64,000 bases of DNA from an uncultured Alsobacter sp. (GTDB lineage Bacteria; Pseudomonadota; Alphaproteobacteria; Rhizobiales; Beijerinckiaceae), in NCBI RefSeq assembly GCF_945952055.1, contig NZ_CAMFHB010000010.1, forward strand, positions 1-64,000, read 5' to 3'. A program made the position numbers and the translations under genes. The notes below the pieces were generated by a model, which ran no database searches, was not told the DNA's origin, and saw nothing but the letters and a program-made list of their open reading frames with translations. Shown here in pieces: positions 29,134 through 36,906 of the stretch (position 1 is the stretch's first letter; the number at the start of each line of letters is the position of its first letter).

Positions 29134-29218
29134 TCATGCCCGGGCTTGGCCCGGGCACCCACGACTTCCGGCTGTTTCAGGCAAAGTCGTGGATGGCCGG
29201 GCCAAGCCCGGCCAGGAC
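29134..29218. repeat. REP-like palindromic intergenic element, copy 3
   Basis: GTCATGCCCGGGCTTGGCCC then GGGCACCCACGACTT, a variable centre, and AAGTCGTGGATGGCCGGGCC then AAGCCCGGCCAGGACGG. Located right after the shikimate-dehydrogenase-like gene and before the IclR promoter. It may act as a transcription block between the two units as well as being a repeat family member. Confidence 0.85.
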
Positions 29219-29251
29219 GGCGGAGAGGTGAACAATGGAGACACGCTCGCA

Positions 29252-29294
29252 TTGACACGCCCGCGCCAGTCTTCATTATCGGAACTCTGTTCCG
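29252..29294 (+). promoter_or_regulatory. Promoter and IclR-type operator of the iclR-cupin-ABC operon
   Basis: A consensus TTGACA (29252-29257) is followed after 16 bases by CATTAT (29274-29279). Directly behind lies CGGAACTCTGTTCCG (29280-29294), a dyad of GGAAC and GTTCC around three bases, the form of site bound by many IclR-family proteins. It covers the expected transcription start and lies 17 bases before the regulator start codon, so autoregulation by the IclR protein is likely. Confidence 0.65.
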
Positions 29295-29311
29295 GTTAGG
29301 GACCTGGCGCC

Positions 29312-30193
29312 TTGAACCAGTCGGCCGCGAAGCGAGCGCTGCTTCTCCTCGAGCACCTGGCGGGTCATCCCGACGGCGTGTCGCTGACGGAACTTTGCGA
29401 CAGCCTGGACCTGCCCAAGAGCATCGTGCACCGGCTGCTCGCACTGCTGCAGGAGACGGGTTTCGTCCAGCAGGAGGAGAGCAAGGGCCGCTACGGGCTC
29501 ACCCTCAAGCTGACCATGCTGGGCCTGCGCCACTACGTCAGCACCGGCATCGACGACCTCGTCCAGCCGATCCTCGACCGCCTCGCCGCCGACACCGGTG
29601 AGCTGGCGCGCCTCGCCGTCGCCGATGGCGACCGGCTCGTCTGGGTCGCCAAGGCGCAGGGGGCCCGCACCGGCCTGCGTTACGACCCGGGCGTGGATCA
29701 CGACACTGGCCATGACGTGGTTTTGCATGCCACCTCGACCGGCAAGGTCTGGCTTGCCTCCATGCCGGAGGACGAGGCGCTGCGGATCGTCGCGGCGACG
29801 GACCTGCACACGCCCGAGCGCTTCGGGCCAAACGCGGTCCGCACCATCGAGGCGTTCCGCGCCAAGCTCGACGAAACCCGCCGCAAGGGCTTCGGCGAGG
29901 CCATCGAGGAGGGCGAGGCGGGCACCGCCGCCGTCGCGGTGGCCGTCTACGACGAGGGCGTTCGCGGCCTCGCGCGAGGGCGGGCCGTCGGCACGCTGAG
30001 CCTCGCCGGACCGCTCGTCCGCTTCGGTCCCGAACGGCGGGAACTCCTCGCCGCGCGCCTCGCCGCCGCCGCGCGCGAACTCGGCGGGGTCTGGCCGCTG
30101 CGCCTGGCGGGCGACCGCACGTCCGCATCCAGTTCCCGGTCCACCCCGACAACGACGGAGATCGCCCGTGAGCAGCGCCGCACCGCAGTATGA
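29312..30193 (+). CDS. IclR-family transcriptional regulator
   Basis: Regulator of 293 residues with a TTG start at 29312. The winged helix-turn-helix (AAKRALLLLEHLAGHPDGVSLTELC, then LPKSIVHRLLALLQETGFV, about residues 4-55) and the C-terminal IclR ligand-binding domain (about 75-250, with HATSTGKVWLA and GTAAVAVAVYDEG) are clear. The last 45 residues are Ser/Thr/Arg-rich and may be an unstructured tail; they overlap the following cupin gene by 26 bases. Leads the operon to the NMT1-type importer and so probably controls it. Confidence 0.85.
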   Translation: MNQSAAKRALLLLEHLAGHPDGVSLTELCDSLDLPKSIVHRLLALLQETGFVQQEESKGRYGLTLKLTMLGLRHYVSTGIDDLVQPILDRLAADTGELARLAVADGDRLVWVAKAQGARTGLRYDPGVDHDTGHDVVLHATSTGKVWLASMPEDEALRIVAATDLHTPERFGPNAVRTIEAFRAKLDETRRKGFGEAIEEGEAGTAAVAVAVYDEGVRGLARGRAVGTLSLAGPLVRFGPERRELLAARLAAAARELGGVWPLRLAGDRTSASSSRSTPTTTEIAREQRRTAV

Positions 30194-30614
30194 CGGCCCG
30201 AAGGCCCTCGCAGAGGCCCTGTCCGCGCTGTCGCTGGTCCAGTTTGCCGAGGACGGCTTCACCCGCGACGGGCCGCGCGCCGACGTCGAATACCGCGACC
30301 TCGGCCTCGCCCGGGCGACCGGCGGTCGCATCGGCGCCAAGCACATCCGCGCCATCATGCCGTTCCCGCAGGAGACGGGCTGGCACTGGCACGACATGAC
30401 GGGCCACATCGTCTACGTGATGCGCGGCTGGATCAGCTTTCGCTACGAGGGCGTGCCCGACACCGTGACCGTGAAGGCCGGGGGCTGCCTGTCGCAGCCG
30501 GCCGGCGTTCCCCACAACGTCGTCGGCCGGTCCGACGATCTCGAGCTCATCGAGATCAACTTGCCCGCCGCGTTCGGGACCTTCGACCTGCCGCACGGGA
30601 CGGCCGGCCGGTGA
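30168..30614 (+). CDS. Cupin-domain protein
   Basis: Small beta-barrel protein of 148 residues with a GTG start. The metal-binding cupin motif 1 is visible as GWHWHDMTGHIVYVMRGW (about residues 69-86; His71, His73 and further ligands), and motif 2 as LSQPAGVPHNVVG (about 110-122). Such small cupins often bind or isomerise a substrate or act as dioxygenases. It overlaps both neighbours (26 bases with IclR, four with the permease, GTGA). Its role in the operon is unknown. Confidence 0.8.
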   Translation: MSSAAPQYDGPKALAEALSALSLVQFAEDGFTRDGPRADVEYRDLGLARATGGRIGAKHIRAIMPFPQETGWHWHDMTGHIVYVMRGWISFRYEGVPDTVTVKAGGCLSQPAGVPHNVVGRSDDLELIEINLPAAFGTFDLPHGTAGR

Positions 30615-31447
30615 GCGCTCCCGCCATGCCCACGGCGAAAGGCGACGCGGCGTCCGGCAGCGGCCGTTTCGCCGCGTGGCTGCGCCGTCGGATCGGGCTG
30701 ATCCTGGTCTTCGTGGCGCTGTTCCTGCTGTGGGAGTACGCGGTCAAGATCTTCGGCATCAAGGAGTACCTGCTGCCGCCCCCCACCCGCATCTGGACGG
30801 AGTTCCTGAAGCGCTGGCCGACGGTGATGGCCGGAGCCTGGATCACGGGGCAGGAGATCGTCGGGGGGTATCTCCTGGCGGTCGTGGTGAGCATTCCGCT
30901 GGCACTCGCCGTGGTGCGCTGGCGGTTCGTGGAGGAGTCGCTCTATCCCGTCATCGTCTTCCTGCAGATCATCCCCAAGATCGCCATCGCGCCGCTCTTC
31001 ATCATCTGGTTCGGCTTCGGGTTCGGGCCGAAGCTGCTGATCGTCTTCCTGCTGTGTTTCTTCCCGATCGTCGTGTCGAGCGTGGCGGGCTTCAAGTCGC
31101 TCGATCCCGACGTGATGGATTTCGCGCGCACGACCGGGGCAGGGGGGCTGCGCCTGTTCCTGAAGATCCGCCTGCCGCAGGCGCTACCCGGCATCTTCAC
31201 AGGGCTCAAGGTCGGCGCCGCACTCGCCGCCACCGCCGCCGTGGTGGCCGAGTTCGTCGCCTCGGACCGGGGCCTCGGCTACCTGCTGCAGCAGTACAAC
31301 GGCCAGCTCGAGACGCCGATGGTGTTCGCCACCATCGTGCTGCTCAGCATCATGGGCCTCGTCGTCTACTACGCCGTCGAGTGGCTCGAACGGCTCGTCA
31401 TTCCCTGGCACGTCTCGCAACGACCGAACGACGTGACGGGCATCTGA
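30611..31447 (+). CDS. ABC transporter permease (SsuC/TauC/ThiX type)
   Basis: Inner-membrane permease of 278 residues, GTG start overlapping the cupin stop. After a short polar tail there are about six helices and a BPD_transp_1 domain with EAA loop (GAGGLRLFLKIRLPQALPGIFTGLK, about residues 176-200). KEYLLPPPTRIW near residue 53 is typical of the SsuC/TauC family, which imports sulfonates, pyrimidine precursors and related small molecules. Forms an importer with the receptor at 31500 and the ATPase at 32471. Confidence 0.9.
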   Translation: MSAPAMPTAKGDAASGSGRFAAWLRRRIGLILVFVALFLLWEYAVKIFGIKEYLLPPPTRIWTEFLKRWPTVMAGAWITGQEIVGGYLLAVVVSIPLALAVVRWRFVEESLYPVIVFLQIIPKIAIAPLFIIWFGFGFGPKLLIVFLLCFFPIVVSSVAGFKSLDPDVMDFARTTGAGGLRLFLKIRLPQALPGIFTGLKVGAALAATAAVVAEFVASDRGLGYLLQQYNGQLETPMVFATIVLLSIMGLVVYYAVEWLERLVIPWHVSQRPNDVTGI

Positions 31448-31499
31448 AAAGACTGCGCCGGGCCAACCGGCGAGATCAACGACAAAACCGGAGGAAACG

Positions 31500-32474
31500 A
31501 TGAACACCAGACGCATGATGCTGGCCCTCGCGGCCGTGCTGCCGCTGATGGCCTCTGGCGCCGCGCGCGCCCAGGATGCCGTGTCGCTTCGCCTCAACTG
31601 GTATCTCGGCGGGCTGCACGTGCCCTACTACTACGGCGTCGAGAAAGGCTTCTTCAAGGCCGAGGGGATCGACCTCACCATCAACGAGGGCCGCGGCTCG
31701 GCCAACACCGTGCAGGTCGTCGCCGCCGGCTCCGACACCTTCGGCATGGCGGATTCGTCCAGCGTGATCTCGCTCATCGCCAAGGGCGGCGAGATCAAGT
31801 CGGTGATGACGCTGCTGTCCTCCACGGGCTTTGCCGTGGTGTCGCTGAAGTCCGCCGGCATCAAGACGCCGAAGGACCTCGAGGGCAAGTCGCTGGCCGT
31901 GTCGCCGGGCGACCCCCTGCGCCAGCTCTTCGAGGCGCTGGCCGCCGCCAACAAGGTCGACGTCTCGAAGGTCAACTTCGTGCAGGTGGATCCGGCCGCC
32001 AAGGTGGTGACGGTGCTGGAGAAGCGCGCCGACGCGCTGCTGGGCGGCGCCGACGACCAGTTCTTCCTGATCAAATACAAGGATCAGGAGCCGGCCGCGC
32101 TGCGCTTCGCCGACCATGGCGCCAACATCGTCGGCATGACCATCGTCGCCTCGAACGCCACCATCAAGACCAAGCCCGATCTCGTGGCGCGCTTCGTCAG
32201 GGCCTCGGTCAAGGCGTGGGACGAGGCGAAGAAGAACCCCGACGCGGCGGTCGATGCGGCCATGAAGGCCAAGGCGGACCTCAACCGGCAGTCCACCAAG
32301 GACCAGATGATCGTCGACTTCGAACTGATGGACTCGCCCAACGTGAAGGGCAAGACCGGCTTCGGCGACGAGCGCGACTGGAAGCAGACGGTCGACCTCC
32401 TGAAGAAATACCGCGGCCTGGAGACGACTTCGGAGTGGACGGCGTTCCACACCAACGAGTTCGTGCCGAAGTGA
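31500..32474 (+). CDS. ABC transporter substrate-binding protein (NMT1/THI5-like)
   Basis: Periplasmic receptor of 324 residues. The signal peptide MNTRRMMLALAAVLPLMASG ends near AARAQ. The mature part (VSLRLNWYLGGLHVPYYYGVEKGFFKAEGI, about residues 28-57) is the typical NMT1 start, with GRGSANTVQVVAAGSDTFGMAD next. GGAGG precedes the ATG by 5 bases. NMT1-type receptors bind pyrimidine precursors, sulfonates, aromatic acids and similar ligands; no thiamin-pyrophosphate riboswitch is seen upstream, so thiamin precursor uptake is not specifically supported. Confidence 0.9.
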   Translation: MNTRRMMLALAAVLPLMASGAARAQDAVSLRLNWYLGGLHVPYYYGVEKGFFKAEGIDLTINEGRGSANTVQVVAAGSDTFGMADSSSVISLIAKGGEIKSVMTLLSSTGFAVVSLKSAGIKTPKDLEGKSLAVSPGDPLRQLFEALAAANKVDVSKVNFVQVDPAAKVVTVLEKRADALLGGADDQFFLIKYKDQEPAALRFADHGANIVGMTIVASNATIKTKPDLVARFVRASVKAWDEAKKNPDAAVDAAMKAKADLNRQSTKDQMIVDFELMDSPNVKGKTGFGDERDWKQTVDLLKKYRGLETTSEWTAFHTNEFVPK

Positions 32475-33319
32475 GCTCGTTCCTGAGCGCGCAGCGCCGG
32501 CCGGAGGGCGCCGGACCCGGCACCGGCCCGGCCGGGGACGCCATCGCCGGCGTTCCCGTCCTCTTCGACGGCGTGGGGCAGACCTTCCGCACGGGCGGCC
32601 GTGTGACGCGGGCGCTCGAGCGTGTGGACCTGGAGGTCGAGGCCGGCGAGTTCGTCGCCATCCTCGGCCCGTCGGGCTGCGGCAAGAGCACGCTGATGAA
32701 GATCGCGGCCGGCCTCATCGCGCCGAGCGAGGGGCAGGTGTCGATCGGCGGCACGGTCGTGCGCGGGCCCTGGACGAAGCTCGGCGTGGTCTTCCAGAGC
32801 CCGGTGCTCCTCGATTGGCGCAACGTGCTCGACAACGTGCTCGTGCAGCTCGAACTGCGCGGGATCGACCCGGCGGCCTACCGCGACAGGGCCCACGCGC
32901 TGCTGCGCAGCGTCGGGCTCGAGGGGTTCGCCGACCGCATGCCGCGCGAGCTCTCCGGCGGCATGAGGCAGCGGACCGCGATCGTGCGCGGCCTCATCCA
33001 CGACCCGCCGCTCCTGATGATGGACGAGCCGTTCGGGGCGCTGGATGCGCTGACGCGCGAGCAGATGCGCATCGACCTGGAGAAGCTGTGGCTGTCGCGC
33101 CGCCAGACCACGCTGTTCATCACGCACGGCATCTCGGAGGCCGTGGCGCTGGCGGACCGGGTGGTCGTCATGACCCCGCGGCCCGGGCGCATCGACCGGA
33201 TCATCCCGATCGACCTGCCGCGCCCGCGCAACAAGGCGGTGATCTCGAGCGCCCGGTTCACGGCCACTTGCGACGAGATTACCGAGCTCTTCATGAAGAA
33301 CGGCGTCATCCAGTATTGA
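32471..33319 (+). CDS. ABC transporter ATP-binding protein (SsuB/TauB type)
   Basis: ATPase of 282 residues. The GTG at 32471 overlaps the receptor stop (GTGA), which sets the start; the first 25 residues are Gly/Pro-rich. Walker [13 protein letters not shown] (about residues 73-84), Q-loop VVFQSPVLLDWRNVLDNV, signature LSGGMRQRTA and Walker B LLMMDEPFGALDALTR are complete. Drives the importer formed with the permease at 30611. Confidence 0.92.
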   Translation: MSSFLSAQRRPEGAGPGTGPAGDAIAGVPVLFDGVGQTFRTGGRVTRALERVDLEVEAGEFVAILGPSGCGKSTLMKIAAGLIAPSEGQVSIGGTVVRGPWTKLGVVFQSPVLLDWRNVLDNVLVQLELRGIDPAAYRDRAHALLRSVGLEGFADRMPRELSGGMRQRTAIVRGLIHDPPLLMMDEPFGALDALTREQMRIDLEKLWLSRRQTTLFITHGISEAVALADRVVVMTPRPGRIDRIIPIDLPRPRNKAVISSARFTATCDEITELFMKNGVIQY

Positions 33320-33327
33320 GGTCAGCC

Positions 33328-34008
33328 ATGCCATCCGCATCCGGCCAGGGCGCCGTCGCCATCTGGCACGACATCGTCCCCGAGGGGCTCGCCGAGTTCT
33401 ACGCCTGGCACGGCGAGGAACACATGCCGGAGCGCGTCGGCATTCCCGGCTTCCTGCGGGGCCGGCGCTTCCGCGCCATCGAGGCCTCGCTGGAGTTCTT
33501 CAACCTCTACGAGACGGCCTCGCCCGACGTGGTGGCCGGCCCGGACTACAAGGCCCGGCTCGACAGCCCGACGCCTCGGACGATGTCGGCGGTCAAGCAC
33601 TTCCGCAACGTCGCGCGCTCGCTGTGCTCGGTCGGAGCGGTGGCGGGCGAGGCCCAGGGCGGCACCGTCGCGACGCTGCGCTACGAGGTGCGCGAAGGCG
33701 GCGAGGAAGCGCATGCGGCCGCCATGGCGCGCACCCTCGTGCCGGACCTCGCGACGCGCGCCGGCATTGCCGCCGTGCGCTGGCTCGTGGCCGACAAGGC
33801 CGCCAGCGGCTACGTCAACGCCGAGCAGCGGGCGCGCGGGGCCGCCAATGCGGTTCCGCCCTACGTGCTGCTCTGCGAAGGGTGGGGCGATCCCGCGCAG
33901 GTGACGGAGGCCTTGAAAGCCGTCCTCCCCGCCGGTCGGGCCGTCGAACTCGGCATGCACGACATGGCGCTCGACCTCTACCGGCACGAGGTGACCGTCT
34001 CCCGCTGA
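33328..34008 (+). CDS. Conserved hypothetical protein, EthD-like alpha/beta-barrel fold
   Basis: Soluble protein of 226 residues. WHDIVPEGLAEFYAWHGEEHMPERVGIPGFLRGRRF (about residues 11-46) resembles the EthD / dimeric alpha-beta-barrel pattern, with ...WH..EH...R. and a Gly-rich turn; a second such half may follow from about residue 115. It starts 8 bases after the ATPase stop, in the same operon, so it may act on the imported compound. No signal peptide. Function not known; the fold call is by eye. Confidence 0.6.
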   Translation: MPSASGQGAVAIWHDIVPEGLAEFYAWHGEEHMPERVGIPGFLRGRRFRAIEASLEFFNLYETASPDVVAGPDYKARLDSPTPRTMSAVKHFRNVARSLCSVGAVAGEAQGGTVATLRYEVREGGEEAHAAAMARTLVPDLATRAGIAAVRWLVADKAASGYVNAEQRARGAANAVPPYVLLCEGWGDPAQVTEALKAVLPAGRAVELGMHDMALDLYRHEVTVSR

Positions 34009-34049
34009 GGGGGCTGCCCCGTCCGGCGTCCGGTTCGGCTCCCTCGAAA

Positions 34050-34061
34050 GGGGGGGGGGGG
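34050..34061. repeat. Poly-G tract (12 G)
   Basis: A run of twelve G followed by CGATTTTTTG, in the gap between 34008 and 34144. Homopolymers of this length are prone to slippage and to miscounting in sequencing. It lies 82 bases before the start of the next small gene, where a length change could alter promoter spacing. With the T6 behind it, it might also act as a weak terminator for the operon ending at 34008. Confidence 0.7.
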
Positions 34062-34143
34062 CGATTTTTTGTTTCGAAATGGGATTCACACGGAGCTCGG
34101 CCTCTGCCAGACTCGGCGCATCGCCACCTCCGAGCCCATCCCG

Positions 34144-34524
34144 ATGACAGCCAGCTCCTGGCCGCCATACCTGTTCCTTGCGCCCGCCGTCGAGTACGCC
34201 GCCCCCAGGATGCTGGGCGTGCGCGACTGGTTCCGCTTGAAGGTTCTCCTGTCCCCGGCGGGCGGACTGGATCCCGACGAGGCCCGCTTCTGGATCACGT
34301 ACCGCGAGACCCGCGACGCGGCGTGGCATGAGGCGATGGACAGCTCCGCGCGGTTCCTGACCGCGCATTGGTGCGAACTCCTGGACCTCGGCCGCCCGTT
34401 GCCGTTCCACGTCGTGCGGTGGACGGTGCGGCGCGCCGACGGCTATGCCACGAGCCACGCCGCCGACCGGCTCGATCGCGTCTTCAGGGCCTGGAGCGCC
34501 AGCGAACGCCTCGAATGGACGTGA
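34144..34524 (+). CDS. Hypothetical protein (126 aa)
   Basis: Soluble protein of 126 residues rich in Trp and Arg (RDWFRLKVLLSP, FWITYRETRDAAWHE, HWCELLDLGRPLPFHVVRWTVRR). No family recognised. The ATG at 34144 was chosen over codons further upstream because the poly-G region precedes it and the upstream residues look non-coding. Followed after 4 bases by another small gene in the same direction, so the two may form a pair. Confidence 0.5.
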   Translation: MTASSWPPYLFLAPAVEYAAPRMLGVRDWFRLKVLLSPAGGLDPDEARFWITYRETRDAAWHEAMDSSARFLTAHWCELLDLGRPLPFHVVRWTVRRADGYATSHAADRLDRVFRAWSASERLEWT

Positions 34525-34528
34525 GGCC

Positions 34529-34753
34529 ATGACGCCCGAGGACCTTGCCGAAACGACCCGCGAACTGCGCCTCCTCAGTACGAACGTCATCGGCTTCCAT
34601 GCCTTGATGGAGGACGCCGACGAATACCGGATCGCGGTGGTGCGCCGGATCATGAACGAGGCCCACTTCGTGGCGAGCGCCGTCCGGATGGCGGTGCTGG
34701 TCGACCGCCTCGCGGAACACCTTTCCGATGAGGGCAAGGACGGGGACGGCTGA
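34529..34753 (+). CDS. Hypothetical helical protein (74 aa)
   Basis: Small protein predicted to be almost fully alpha-helical (TPEDLAETTRELRLLSTNVI, EYRIAVVRRIMNEAHFVASAV, VLVDRLAEHLS). Acidic C terminus. The ATG at 34529 has GTGAGG upstream and overlaps nothing. Family not recognised. It lies 4 bases after the preceding small gene and ends 8 bases from the converging GFA-type gene. Confidence 0.55.
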   Translation: MTPEDLAETTRELRLLSTNVIGFHALMEDADEYRIAVVRRIMNEAHFVASAVRMAVLVDRLAEHLSDEGKDGDG

Positions 34754-34761
34754 TGCCGCGG

Positions 34762-35154
34762 TCAGTCCTCGGTGCGGCCGGTGCGTTCGCGGTTGTGGGC
34801 GTAGTGCCTGGCGAGGCTGAAGGGGGGGAGCCATGTCTCGCGCCTCACCGTCCAGTTCTCGTAGGTGGGCGCCAGCTGGTCCGGTGCGTCGAGCGCGCCG
34901 AGGCTCACCTCGACCTCGTCGCCGCTGACCCCGAAGACCGACGATCCGCACCGGGGGCAGAAGTGCCGGCCCTCGTAGTCGCGCGTCTCGCCCTGAACGG
35001 AAACGCTCGTCTCCGGGAAGATCGCGGTCGCCTGGAACAGGGCGCCATGGTGCTTGCGGCAGTCCATGCAGTGGCACAGTCCCACGCGGTAGGGCGTCCC
35101 CGTCGCCGTCAGCCGCACCGCGCCGCAGAGGCATCCGCCGGTGTAGGTTTGCAT
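34762..35154 (-). CDS. GFA-family zinc protein (CENP-V/GFA domain)
   Basis: Protein of 130 residues with the full zinc-binding pattern of the glutathione-dependent formaldehyde-activating (GFA) family: GGCLCGAVR at the start, HCMDCRKHHGA near residue 28 and FCPRCGSSVF near residue 70. Members bind two zinc ions; a few act on S-hydroxymethylglutathione or related thiol adducts, many are uncharacterised. The C terminus WLPPFSLARHYAHNR is typical of one GFA subgroup. Stands alone. Confidence 0.88.
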   Translation of the reverse strand: MQTYTGGCLCGAVRLTATGTPYRVGLCHCMDCRKHHGALFQATAIFPETSVSVQGETRDYEGRHFCPRCGSSVFGVSGDEVEVSLGALDAPDQLAPTYENWTVRRETWLPPFSLARHYAHNRERTGRTED

Positions 35155-35243
35155 GAGAGGTCCTCGTATGACCTACGACAACGCGCTGCGACGCGATCCT
35201 TTCCAGCAGTCTCACTCTCTCCGCGTCATGCCCGGGCTTGGCC

Positions 35244-35466
35244 CTTCGGCATGCACACAAATGATTCTCGATGGCTGAGCGCGTTCTCCCTCCCCTGCAG
35301 GGGAGGGTGGATCGCGCGAAGCGCGAGACGGGTGGGGGCGGTGAGGCAGAATTCGGCACGACGATCGGGCCGGCCCCGGCCTGCAAGCCTCGTTCTTCGC
35401 TGCGGTCCCCACCCGTCAGCCGCTGCGCGGCTGCCACCCTCCCCTGCAGGGGAGGGAAAGCGCCCT
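35244..35466. repeat. 223-bp palindromic repeat, left copy (element B)
   Basis: Starts CTTCGGCATGCACACAAATG and ends GGGAGGGAAAGCGCCCT. Inside are CTCCCTCCCCTGCAGGGGAG near both ends, GCGCGAAGCGCGAG, and the complementary pair GACGGGTGGGGGC / CCCCACCCGTC, so the whole can fold into one long hairpin. A second copy of the same length and orientation lies at 55428-55650; both arms are almost identical there and only the centre differs. Fills most of the gap between the GFA gene and the ManD-like gene. Confidence 0.88.
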
Positions 35467-35501
35467 ACCTTCCGGCTTGAGCGAGATGTGTGAATCCAGA
35501 A

Positions 35502-35580
35502 GGGCTTGGCCCGGGCATCCACGACTTCGCTTCGGACGTTGCAAAGTCGTGGATCCCCGGGCCGAAGCCCGGGGATGACG
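35502..35580. repeat. REP-like palindromic intergenic element, copy 4
   Basis: GGGCTTGGCCCGGGCATCCA then CGACTT, a short centre, and AAGTCGTGGATCCCCGGGCC then GAAGCCCGGGGATGACGG. Lies between the 223-bp element and the stop of the ManD-like gene. A half-length remnant (CGTCATGCCCGGGCTTGGCC) is seen at about 35225-35243, directly before the 223-bp element, suggesting that the latter inserted into or beside another REP copy. Confidence 0.85.
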
Positions 35581-35601
35581 GAGAGAGGGAGGTCAGGCCG
35601 C

Positions 35602-36906
35602 TTACGGCTTGATCACCGTGCCGTCCGCACGGCGGATCTCCGGCCAGGCGCCGTTGATCGGGTGCTCGGGGAACGGGTACTTGGCGGCCAGCGCCTCGTC
35701 GACGTCGATGCCGAGGCCGGGCTTGTCGTTGGACCACATGGCGCCGTCGTGGATCTCCGGGCAGCCGGGGAAGACCTCCTTGGTGCGCTCGCCGAACAGC
35801 GTGGCCTCCTGGATGCCGAAGTTCGGCGTGTGCAGGTCGAGATGCAGGTTGGCCGCGTGCCCCACCGGGGAGGTGTCTCCCGGGCCGTGCCAGGCGGTGC
35901 GCACGCCGAAGAACTCCGAGAAGGCGGCGAGCTTCTTGGCCGGTGTGAGGCCGCCGATGTCGGAGATGTGGCACCGGATGAAGTCGATCAGCCGGTCGCG
36001 GATCACCGGCACGTATTCATGCTGGTTGACGTAGAGCTCGCCCATGGCGATCGGCGTCGCCGTCTGCGCCCGCAGCATCGCGAAGTAGCCCTGGTCCTCA
36101 GGGGCGAACACGTCCTCGAGGAAGAACAGGCCGTAGCGCTCGAGGTCCTTGGCCAGCTGGATGGCCATGATCGGCGGGATGCGCTCGTGCACGTCGTGCA
36201 GGAGTTCGATCTCGCGGCCGAACGTGCCGCGCACGCGCTCGAACATGTCGAGCACGCGGTGGCAGTAGGGGCGGGGCTCCCAGGCGGAATGCGCCGTCGC
36301 CAGCCGGTAGGACTGGGCGGGCTGTCCGGTCGTCGAGGAGGAGGCGCCGGTGCCGTAGGTCGAGTAGCCGGGGACGGCGACCTGGCAGCGGATGTGGCGG
36401 TGGCCCTGCTCCCGGTAGAAGCGGACGCGGTCCTCCAGCTCGTCGAAGTCGGTGCCCGTGGCATGGACATAGACGTCTGCCGACCGCCGGCTGCGCCCGC
36501 CGAAGAGCTGGTAGAGCGGCATGTTGGCGCGCTTGCCCTTGATGTCCCACAGCGCCTGGTCGATGCCCGACATGGCGTTGTTGAGCACGGGACCGCTGCG
36601 CCAGTAGGAGCTGACGAAGGCCGCCTGCCAGATGTCCTCGATGTCGTCGACGTCGCGGCCGAGCACGAAGGGCTTCATGTACTGCTCGATCGCCGTCACC
36701 ACCGCGAGGGGGCGCTGGGTGAAGGTCGCGCAGCCGAGCCCGTAGAGGCCGGGCTCGCTCGTCTCCACCTTCACGATCACCAGGCGGATGTTGTCGGGGG
36801 CGGTGCAGATCACCTTGACGTTGGTGATGCGCACCGGCGGCAGCCCGCCGGAGGGCTCCCAGGCTGGGGGCACCGCCTGGAGCGGGATGCTGTCGTTCGT
36901 CGCCAT
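35602..36906 (-). CDS. ManD/RspA-type mannonate or galactonate dehydratase family protein (enolase superfamily)
   Basis: Cytoplasmic sugar-acid dehydratase-like enzyme of 434 residues. Barrel residues fit the ManD group: HIRCQVAVPGYSTYG near residue 155, the metal ligand and catalytic His in LLHDVHERIPP, FFLEDVFAPED, MGELYVNQHE, and WHGPGDTSPVGHAANLHLDL near the end. ManD-type enzymes dehydrate D-mannonate or D-gluconate to the 2-keto-3-deoxy acid, but many family members are inactive on these. AGGAG lies before the ATG at 36906. Stands alone on this strand. Confidence 0.85.
   Translation of the reverse strand: MATNDSIPLQAVPPAWEPSGGLPPVRITNVKVICTAPDNIRLVIVKVETSEPGLYGLGCATFTQRPLAVVTAIEQYMKPFVLGRDVDDIEDIWQAAFVSSYWRSGPVLNNAMSGIDQALWDIKGKRANMPLYQLFGGRSRRSADVYVHATGTDFDELEDRVRFYREQGHRHIRCQVAVPGYSTYGTGASSSTTGQPAQSYRLATAHSAWEPRPYCHRVLDMFERVRGTFGREIELLHDVHERIPPIMAIQLAKDLERYGLFFLEDVFAPEDQGYFAMLRAQTATPIAMGELYVNQHEYVPVIRDRLIDFIRCHISDIGGLTPAKKLAAFSEFFGVRTAWHGPGDTSPVGHAANLHLDLHTPNFGIQEATLFGERTKEVFPGCPEIHDGAMWSNDKPGLGIDVDEALAAKYPFPEHPINGAWPEIRRADGTVIKP

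Noticed and set aside
31448..31499. Possible thiamin-pyrophosphate riboswitch, considered because of the NMT1/THI5-like receptor
   Set aside because: The gap is only 52 bases and has none of the conserved CUGAGA or ACCUGAUC elements; none was seen upstream of the operon either.
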